Source of the DNA: an uncultured Myxococcales bacterium
GTDB lineage: Bacteria; Myxococcota_A; Polyangia; Nannocystales; Nannocystaceae
Reading direction: 5' to 3'
NCBI GenBank assembly: GCA_902826865.1
Contig: CADEGN010000015.1
Coordinates: 12,078 to 50,347 of the forward strand
DNA: 38,270 nucleotides
The translations under genes and the position numbers were made by a program. Positions within the stretch are counted from its first letter, which is position 1. Each line of letters starts with the position of its first letter. The notes beneath the pieces are model-generated. The model saw only the letters and a program-made list of their open reading frames with translations. It was not told the DNA's origin and searched no databases. This document shows, piece by piece, positions 32,873-38,270 of the stretch.

Positions 32873-33886
32873 ATGCGTCTGCTCGTTCTGGTCCCCGACC
32901 TGATTCAACGCGGCCCGCTGCGTTCGGCCTATGAGTTCGTCGCACGCCATCCGTTGCTCGAGCGCGTGATGACCGAGCACCGCGTGATGGTACACCCGCG
33001 CCTTTACACTGCCGTGGCGTGGGGCGGCACGCTCAACAACATGCGCCACGCCGCCCTGGCGCGGTCCCTTGGCGTCGAAGCCTGTTTGGCCTGTCCATCC
33101 GGTAGAGACACCTATGGGGAGTTCAATGTCCGAGACCTGCCATATGTTAAATGGTCCGATCGTCGGTCGGACGATGTGGTGCTGGTTCCGGATTTCTGCA
33201 GCGTCTTGGCCAACGACGTCCGCGGTCCTACCATTGTCTATCTCCAGGTTCCAACGATGCTCAAGGCCGACTTCGACTACCGGGCCGATCGCGTCGTGCT
33301 GTGGACCGATTCGCCGTTCATGCTCGAGAAGTGCCGGCGGGTCTTCCCCGGCAAGGACATCCCGATCGTCCCGAACATCGTCGACGACCGGGCCTTCCCG
33401 TTCATCCCCCAAAAGGAGCGCGAGCCCGGGTTGATCATGGCCTTTCCGCGCAAGGGGCCGGACTACATCGAGGCCACGCGGCGCCACTATGCCGAGCTCG
33501 GGGGCAAGTACTGGCGGTTCGAGCTGGTCGATGGTGTGCCGCTGGCTGAACTCGCGCGCCGCATGCGTCGTCCGCAGGCGTTTCTCGCCTCGGCGGACGT
33601 CGAAGGCTGCGCCCTGCCGCCACAGGAGTCCATGGCCGCGGGGATGATCGTCGTCGGAAAGTCTGCGCACGGGGCGAACTTCGCGATGGAGCACTGCAAG
33701 ACGGCGATGGTCGCCGAGACCCCACAGGAGGCTGCTCAATCGCTCATCGAGCTTGAGGACGACGAGCTGCGGGATTCGATTTCGCGCAACGCCCACGCGT
33801 TCATCGCTCGCTACTTCCCCTCGGGCGATCCGACCGCCCTCTGGCGAAGCACGCTCGAGAAGTTCGGATTTCGGCTGAAGTCGTAG
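32873..33886 (+). CDS. GT4-like glycosyltransferase
   Basis: ATG 32873 gives 337 residues; the frame is open upstream but overlaps unrelated sequence. The N-terminal Rossmann half starts MRLLVLVPDL. The C-terminal half begins after PNIVDDRAFPF (167-177) and has the donor-binding EX7E pair Glu244 and Glu252 in ADVEGCALPPQES. That pair defines the GT-B retaining families such as GT4. The flippase gene starts 19 bp after its stop, pointing to assembly of a surface polysaccharide or glycolipid. Donor and acceptor sugars cannot be inferred. Confidence 0.8.
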   Translation: MRLLVLVPDLIQRGPLRSAYEFVARHPLLERVMTEHRVMVHPRLYTAVAWGGTLNNMRHAALARSLGVEACLACPSGRDTYGEFNVRDLPYVKWSDRRSDDVVLVPDFCSVLANDVRGPTIVYLQVPTMLKADFDYRADRVVLWTDSPFMLEKCRRVFPGKDIPIVPNIVDDRAFPFIPQKEREPGLIMAFPRKGPDYIEATRRHYAELGGKYWRFELVDGVPLAELARRMRRPQAFLASADVEGCALPPQESMAAGMIVVGKSAHGANFAMEHCKTAMVAETPQEAAQSLIELEDDELRDSISRNAHAFIARYFPSGDPTALWRSTLEKFGFRLKS

Positions 33887-33905
33887 GGCGCCTGAGACGC
33901 AAGCG

Positions 33906-35456
33906 ATGGCCAAGGTTGAGTTCAAGACCCTCGCGCGCAGCTCGGTGGTCGCGTGGCTCGCCGAAGCGTGGCGAATCGGTTCGCGGTTCGTGCTCACGCC
34001 GATCGTGCTTTCGCAGATCGGCACCGAGGGCTACGGGGTTTGGACGCTTGTCTTCAGCCTGTCGAACTATGTGTCGATGGTGAACGCCAGCTTCGGTGTG
34101 GCCTACGTCAAGGCCACGGCCGAGTGCCTGCGCACGGGCGAGCGCGACCGGCTCGAGCGCGTGCTCGGCTCGGGGATGGTGGCGATCGGCGGAGTGGCCC
34201 TGTTGGGTCTCGCGGCGACGTGGCTGCTCGGCGATGTGATCTTGGCAGCGATCAACGTTCCGCCCGAGTACGTGGCCGAGGGAAAAGTCGCGCTCCTGCT
34301 GGTCATGTTCTGTTTGGTGCTGCGCATGAGCCTGGGCTGCGCCCTCGAAGTGCTTGGGGGACTGCAGCGCTTTGATCTCGCCGCACGACTGTCGATCGTG
34401 GGGTCAATCGTCGAGTTCTGCGTGACCTTGCCGCTGCTGTATTTCGGCTTTGGTCTCGTCGGTATGGGCGTCGGCTACGCAGTCGGCCAGACGGTCACCA
34501 TCCTGTCGGCCTTTGGGTTGGTCAAACGCCACGCGCCGGGCCTACGCATCTCACCCCGCTTGTGTTCGCGCGCCGGCCTTGCCGAGGTGTTTTCCGTGGG
34601 CGGGCGCTTTCAGTTGCTCGGCCTTGTCACCACGAGCGTCGGCGAAGGTGTGAAGATCCTTCTGTCGGTGATGTTCGGGGTCGGGTGGGTGGCGATCTAC
34701 GATCTGTGCGACAAGCTCGTGAATCTAGGCAAGTCGCTGTCGTCGTCGGTGGTTGGGCCGCTATTGCCAGCCTTTGCCGATCTGCAAGCAGGGCGGGAGA
34801 CGGCGCGCGAGCGCGAGCTGTTCGTGCACGCGAGCAAAGCCCTCGCAATCATCTCGTGCAGCACCTTTGCGTTCCTGGCCGTGCTGGCCGAGCCGATCCT
34901 CTTGGCATGGACGGCGCAGGACGTTGCGGCCGCGGCGCTGGCGCTGCAGGTGCTCGCGGTCGGCGACGTGATCATGCTTCAGACAGGTGTGGTCTCGGCC
35001 AATCTTCGGGCTCGCGGAGCCGTGATGCTCGAGTTCACCTGCGCGATCGTAGCTACGGCTGTCATCGTGGTGGCTGTCATCCCGCTTGGTCACGCGTTTG
35101 ACTTCCAGGGGATTATTGTCGCGCGCCTTCTCAGCCAGGTCGTGGCTGGCATCTGGTATTTGCGCGCCTATTTCCGCGAGAGCGGCATGTCGGAGCGGGA
35201 GTACGTGTCGGGCACCGGCCTGCCGCGCGTTGTTATCGGCGTTGGGGTGGCCGCGGGCGTGCTGGTCGGCGGGCATCTGTTGCTGCCCCCGTGGCTCGGC
35301 TTTCTGCCGCCACGATGGGCCGCCGCGGTGGAGGTCGCGGTTCTCGGCCTCCCTTACGCGGCCGTGCTCGCGGCGATGATCTTCAATTGGGTGCTTGCGC
35401 CCGCGGAGCGCGAGCTGTTGTTAGCAACCGTCCGGCGGAAGCTCGGGCGCGCCTGA
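33906..35456 (+). CDS. MOP-superfamily polysaccharide flippase (Wzx-like)
   Basis: A 516-residue protein with about 14 hydrophobic helices and short polar loops. The N-terminus (LARSSVVAWLAEAWRIGSRFVLTPIVLSQIGTEGYGVWTL) is a textbook opening for polysaccharide exporters of the MATE-like fold. A second repeat starts near 225 (AEVFSVGGRFQLLGLVTTSVGE). It should flip a lipid-linked oligosaccharide to the outer leaflet. It shares an operon with the upstream glycosyltransferase. The 2OG oxygenase gene converges on it, with 21 bp between the stops and no clear terminator. Confidence 0.9.
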   Translation: MAKVEFKTLARSSVVAWLAEAWRIGSRFVLTPIVLSQIGTEGYGVWTLVFSLSNYVSMVNASFGVAYVKATAECLRTGERDRLERVLGSGMVAIGGVALLGLAATWLLGDVILAAINVPPEYVAEGKVALLLVMFCLVLRMSLGCALEVLGGLQRFDLAARLSIVGSIVEFCVTLPLLYFGFGLVGMGVGYAVGQTVTILSAFGLVKRHAPGLRISPRLCSRAGLAEVFSVGGRFQLLGLVTTSVGEGVKILLSVMFGVGWVAIYDLCDKLVNLGKSLSSSVVGPLLPAFADLQAGRETARERELFVHASKALAIISCSTFAFLAVLAEPILLAWTAQDVAAAALALQVLAVGDVIMLQTGVVSANLRARGAVMLEFTCAIVATAVIVVAVIPLGHAFDFQGIIVARLLSQVVAGIWYLRAYFRESGMSEREYVSGTGLPRVVIGVGVAAGVLVGGHLLLPPWLGFLPPRWAAAVEVAVLGLPYAAVLAAMIFNWVLAPAERELLLATVRRKLGRA

Positions 35457-35477
35457 TCGTCTGCCGCGCGGCCACGA

Positions 35478-36299
35478 CTAAGGACGCACGATGCGACCGA
35501 TCTTCTTCACGCCTCGCTTGACCCGGGCGAGGTGTTCTTGGACGCGGCGCTGGATCTTCTCCGCCGGCATCAGCACATAGGCGCGCAGGAGCTCATCGGG
35601 GCGCGCGCGGAACACCGTGGAATGCTGCTTGCCGTCCCACGCCGGCGGCGCCTCGCGCGTGTAGTAGTAGGCAGCGAACGACTGTCGCGCGACGTCGCTC
35701 GGGCACTCAACCGCGGCGACGCCGTGGTAACTGCGCTCGCTCGTCTCAAAGACCACACAGCGGTTAAACGAAGGGACGAACGCGTGATGGCAGTGCTTGA
35801 CCTCACGGTCCCATAGCTCGATGTGGCCACCCCAAGCGGCCTCCCACAGCGGATTGAGGTAGATGAGGATGTTGAGCCGCCGGTGGAGCTGTCGGTCCTC
35901 GAGGAGGTTGAAGTCGACGTGCACATCCAGGCGCCCATGTGAACCCATGATGTGCATGCCACCGCCGACGAGCTGTTCGTCGGCCAGTAAGGCCGAAATC
36001 CCTGTGATGTCCGACAGCTGCGCACAGAACTGCGGCGAAGAGATCGCAGCGTTGAGGCGACGCACCGCGTCGGGGAACTTCGCCGGGTCGGTGACCTGCA
36101 CCTTCTTCTTCTCGTTGACGAAGTTGAAGGTGAAGCCGCGCTCGAGTGCGTTCGAAAAGGTCGGATACGACGCTGAAACCTCGCGCGCGAACGCGTCGTC
36201 GAGGAACGGGTCGATCATCATGAACGGAAACGGCTCGGCGCTCCGGAACTCTCGGGTGAGTCGCGGGATGTCGAGGGGGCGGATCACGTCGTTCGCCAT
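35478..36299 (-). CDS. 2-oxoglutarate/Fe(II)-dependent oxygenase (prolyl-4-hydroxylase-like)
   Basis: ATG 36299 (MANDVIRPLDIPRL) gives 273 residues; starts at 36311 or 36350 would add little. The iron site is His127-x-Asp129 (GRLDVHVDF) with distal His192 (RSYHGV), and an Arg about 15 residues later (DVARQSF) can bind 2-oxoglutarate. The surroundings (LNILIYLNPLW, GGHIELWD) are typical of the double-stranded beta-helix of this group. Substrates of such bacterial enzymes include proteins, amino acids and sugars. Its position beside a glycosyltransferase and flippase suggests, without proving, action on a surface component. The C-terminus is a basic helical tail. Confidence 0.85.
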   Translation of the reverse strand: MANDVIRPLDIPRLTREFRSAEPFPFMMIDPFLDDAFAREVSASYPTFSNALERGFTFNFVNEKKKVQVTDPAKFPDAVRRLNAAISSPQFCAQLSDITGISALLADEQLVGGGMHIMGSHGRLDVHVDFNLLEDRQLHRRLNILIYLNPLWEAAWGGHIELWDREVKHCHHAFVPSFNRCVVFETSERSYHGVAAVECPSDVARQSFAAYYYTREAPPAWDGKQHSTVFRARPDELLRAYVLMPAEKIQRRVQEHLARVKRGVKKIGRIVRP

Positions 36300-36425
36300 G
36301 GACCGTGGCATGCTAGCGCCTGTGGTGGACGCCCGCGAGCGCAAGAACAACGAGGGTGGTTCCGCGGCGGCATCGCGCGGAGCGCAGGGGTCAAGCCCCT
36401 AACGAATCGGGCAGGCGACGGCAGA

Positions 36426-36638
36426 TCACTCGACGCCGAGCGCCAGCAGCTTGCGCTGGGCGTCGACGACGCGCTCGAGCGCGATCCGCATCGAGGCGGT
36501 GATCATGGTCTTGTCGGCCCGGTCGCGCACCTCAAGCGCCTCGAGAACCGCCGACAGCTCCATACGGGCGTCGCCAAGCTCGCGGGTCGCTTCGAGGACA
36601 GCCACGCGCACCTGCGCGAGATCGATCGTCTCGCTCAT
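36426..36638 (-). CDS. Small helical protein (70 residues), second gene of a coupled pair
   Basis: ATG 36638 (MSETIDLAQVRVAVL) overlaps the upstream gene's stop as ATGA (36635-36638), which decides the start over the longer frame from 36683. The sequence is almost entirely helix-forming and rich in Ala, Leu, Glu and Arg with heptad-like spacing (EATRELGDARMELSAVLEAL), so it is probably a coiled-coil or helical-bundle adaptor. There is no cysteine, signal peptide or membrane segment. I do not recognise the family. Overlap with the gene before it implies joint function. Confidence 0.65.
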   Translation of the reverse strand: MSETIDLAQVRVAVLEATRELGDARMELSAVLEALEVRDRADKTMITASMRIALERVVDAQRKLLALGVE

Positions 36639-36967
36639 GTCGCCGTGACCACCAGTCCGGCGTTGAGCAGGCGGTCGAGACACTCCTTGATGTCGCCGAT
36701 CGACTGGCTGCAGACCTCAAGGCCCTCGCGGAGCTGAGCGAGCGTCATCTCGCCGCGCCCGATCTCGCTGAGGTAGATGCCGTCGTCCGGCTTGAGACCG
36801 CAGCCCGCCGCCCAGCTCGCACACGCGGCCGCAAACGCGCCTTGATCGCCGCGGTGGGCGAGATGCGCGATGCCCCTGCGATAGGCTGCGGCAAGTTCCC
36901 GACCGCGACCCGAGAGGGAAAAACGCTGGCCCCGAGGCCAACGTCGGGCGGGGGAATCAGCGGACAT
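36635..36967 (-). CDS. Small protein with a possible winged-helix end (110 residues), first gene of a coupled pair
   Basis: The ATG at 36967 gives 110 residues. The first 25 are basic. The C-terminal 40 (MTLAQLREGLEVCSQSIGDI, then ECLDRLLNAGLVVTAT) read like a helix-turn-helix followed by a wing, as in small winged-helix regulators. Two cysteines (49 and 56) frame a short helix in the middle. It is translated just ahead of the 70-residue helical protein. DNA binding is a guess from helix pattern only. Confidence 0.6.
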   Translation of the reverse strand: MSADSPARRWPRGQRFSLSGRGRELAAAYRRGIAHLAHRGDQGAFAAACASWAAGCGLKPDDGIYLSEIGRGEMTLAQLREGLEVCSQSIGDIKECLDRLLNAGLVVTAT

Positions 36968-37182
36968 TCGTGCTCATCATTCCTCGTTCGCGCGAGAGCG
37001 CGACCAACCCCCAGCGTACGTTGAGTTGTGCAACCGCGCACCGCGCCGCGCCGATCACCCGTAGCGAGCGGGTAGCGAGTGTCCTGGCGCGAGCATCGTG
37101 CGCCCGGCGCGGGGCCGGTCCCGCGCGCATGCGTGCGCGGTCGCGACGCACGACAGAGTTGCCGCAGCCGCGGCGGCAACGC

Positions 37183-38136
37183 TCAGCGGCACACCACCGG
37201 ATCGCCGCTACCGCCGTCCCCTCCGCCGGAGTCGCCGGTTGGCGCGATCTTCGGAAGGCAGCTCTGTTCGACCTCGGGATGCGCGAACTCGAAGCAGCAG
37301 CGTATCGTGGAATCTACGCTCGGACACGGGGCCCCCTTCGAGTAGCAGCAGTCTCCACCGGTACGGGCCTCGTACCCACGACACGTCTTATTGTCGCACC
37401 CGACGTTGGGTTGCAACCAGGGATCGGAGCAGACGTTCGGGAACGCCTCGGAGAGCTCCTGCAGATCGAAATCGTCGCCGTCGCATAACTCGGGCAAACT
37501 CTCGGCGATGTCGGGTGGGAGCGTCACCCTGGTGGCGGGGTTCTGCTCCTCGTTGCCGCAGTAGCCACAGCCCGATCGGTCGAAGCGGCAGTTCGGTAGG
37601 CAGAAGACGGCCGTGCCGGAGGTGTAGGGCAGGACGTTGGGGTGAGGGGACACGAGCGGGTCGTAGCCGCCGCCACCGGCGCAGGGACGCCCAGTGGTGA
37701 AGCCGCCCGTGTCCCGGGGGTCGCACTCCTCGCCCTCGTCGAGGACACCATTGCCGCACTTTTCGCAGTTGCTGAAGTCGACCTGACAGGTGTCCGTGCA
37801 CGACGTCGCACCGCCGGCGGGACAGCTGGCTCCGTTCACGTTGCCGTCGCACTGCTCGCCGGCGGCGTGGTGGACCACGCCATCGCCACAAAACGCGCAC
37901 TGCTCGGCAGTGGCGATGATCTCGCATGTTTGCGGATCGCAATCGGCCACGCCCATCGGGAAGCCTGGGCCGCACGCGTCGACGAAACTATCGGGGTCCT
38001 CGGGATCACAGCGCTCCCCGGCGAGCGCGTCGGTGTAGCCGTCGCCGCACGCGATCTGTCGATCGAGCTGGGTCACGCACGCGTTGGCCACGATCGCTCC
38101 GGCGGCGACGATGAAGCCAAGGAAAATGAGGCGCAT
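37183..38136 (-). CDS. Lipoprotein with myxobacterial Cys-rich repeats
   Basis: A 317-residue lipoprotein (lipobox VANAC, Cys20). It contains repeats of the pattern CGDG/CGNG-x(n)-GE-x-CD, seen at CGDGYTDALAGERCD (30-44), CGDGVVHHAAGEQCD and CGNGVLDEGEECD, each followed by spaced cysteines. Such repeats are widespread in surface proteins of myxobacteria. The C-terminal third carries further cysteines (CDNKTCRGYE, GDCCYSKGAPC, IRCCFEF) and ends in a Gly/Asp-rich stretch. All cysteines should form disulfides outside the cytoplasm. Function is unknown; adhesion or matrix binding is commonly supposed for such proteins. Promoter boxes upstream are not clear. Confidence 0.85.
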   Translation of the reverse strand: MRLIFLGFIVAAGAIVANACVTQLDRQIACGDGYTDALAGERCDPEDPDSFVDACGPGFPMGVADCDPQTCEIIATAEQCAFCGDGVVHHAAGEQCDGNVNGASCPAGGATSCTDTCQVDFSNCEKCGNGVLDEGEECDPRDTGGFTTGRPCAGGGGYDPLVSPHPNVLPYTSGTAVFCLPNCRFDRSGCGYCGNEEQNPATRVTLPPDIAESLPELCDGDDFDLQELSEAFPNVCSDPWLQPNVGCDNKTCRGYEARTGGDCCYSKGAPCPSVDSTIRCCFEFAHPEVEQSCLPKIAPTGDSGGGDGGSGDPVVCR

Positions 38137-38218
38137 GACAGTGGCAGTCTACAACACGATCCACAGTGATCCAGCGGTCGGAGAAATCCGAGCCGTCCGC
38201 GGTTTTTCCTCGCGGGGC

Positions 38219-38270
38219 GCCGGGGCCTAGGGGGCCGTGGGGTAGCCGTAAGGTCCGGGGGGCCGTGGGG
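38219..38270. repeat. G-rich direct repeat at the window edge
   Basis: The 13-mer GGGGGCCGTGGGG occurs twice (about 38230-38242 and 38258-38270), separated by TAGCCGTAAGGTCC, itself containing a third partial copy. The tract is very G-rich on the plus strand and may continue beyond the window. Confidence 0.6.

Noticed and set aside
32660..34024. Minus-strand open frame of 454 codons opposite the glycosyltransferase
   Set aside because: The plus-strand frame has the GT4 EX7E signature and a plausible operon context; the minus frame has no domain.
37121..37140. GC-rich imperfect palindrome CCGCGCGCATGCGTGCGCGG
   Set aside because: Alternating CG sequence in GC-rich DNA gives such dyads often; there is no T-run and no link to a gene start.
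1..38270. tRNA, rRNA, CRISPR arrays, prophage or plasmid functions
   Set aside because: No cloverleaf-like sequence, regularly spaced repeat array with unique spacers, integrase, capsid or replication gene was recognised by eye; structured-RNA searches could not be run.

Overview
The window is GC-rich, densely coding DNA that looks chromosomal and comes from a myxobacterium, most likely of the Nannocystis/Plesiocystis/Enhygromyxa group. The evidence is a C-terminal sorting tail of the MYXO-CTERM type after a Ser-Thr-Gly-rich linker (9333-10910), a lipoprotein built of myxobacterial Cys-rich repeats (37183-38136), many lipoproteins, a two-gene ECF sigma/membrane-regulator unit and several histidine kinases. 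I see no rRNA, tRNA, CRISPR array, phage block or intact insertion sequence. One decayed transposase fragment lies near 14.6 kb.

Layout. 1-2827: end of a Bat (aerotolerance-type) operon: tail of a BatB/C-like protein, BatD and BatE. 3025-3300: small unknown gene. 5371-3377 (minus): tightly packed Rieske protein, AdoMet decarboxylase and RlmI-type rRNA methyltransferase. 5455-8902 (plus): three overlapping genes encoding four predicted activities, namely a nucleotidyltransferase fused to a sugar-phosphate cyclase, an SDR dehydrogenase and a PfkB kinase. 8954-10910: a 70-residue orphan protein and a secreted metzincin-like protein. 13338-10944 (minus): ECF sigma factor coupled to a membrane protein whose outer part is a beta-lactamase fold lacking its catalytic residues. 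13478-15014: VOC protein, MmcQ/YjbR protein and a decayed transposase. 17662-15094 (minus): histidine kinase and NtrC-type regulator. 17810-23882: membrane proteins, a pyrophosphatase-like protein, an alpha/beta hydrolase and a hybrid histidine kinase. 28258-23883 (minus): adaptor and RND pump. 28294-32693: DUF493 protein, LpoB-like lipoprotein, TPR lipoprotein and a CxxCH lipoprotein. 32873-36299: glycosyltransferase, flippase and 2OG-Fe(II) oxygenase. 36967-36426 (minus): two small overlapping genes. 38136-37183 (minus): Cys-rich lipoprotein.

The most interesting unit is 5455-8902. The cyclase domain keeps the NAD and metal framework of the dehydroquinate-synthase superfamily but lacks the AroB substrate loop, and it is fused to a domain resembling inositol-1-phosphate cytidylyltransferase. 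With an SDR and a PfkB kinase in the same overlapping operon, the set could in principle carry a sugar phosphate through cyclisation, redox change and phosphorylation to a nucleotide-activated cyclitol. The second candidate is the ECF sigma factor paired with a membrane protein that seems to use a catalytically dead penicillin-binding fold as a sensor. Both are inferences from motifs and gene order.
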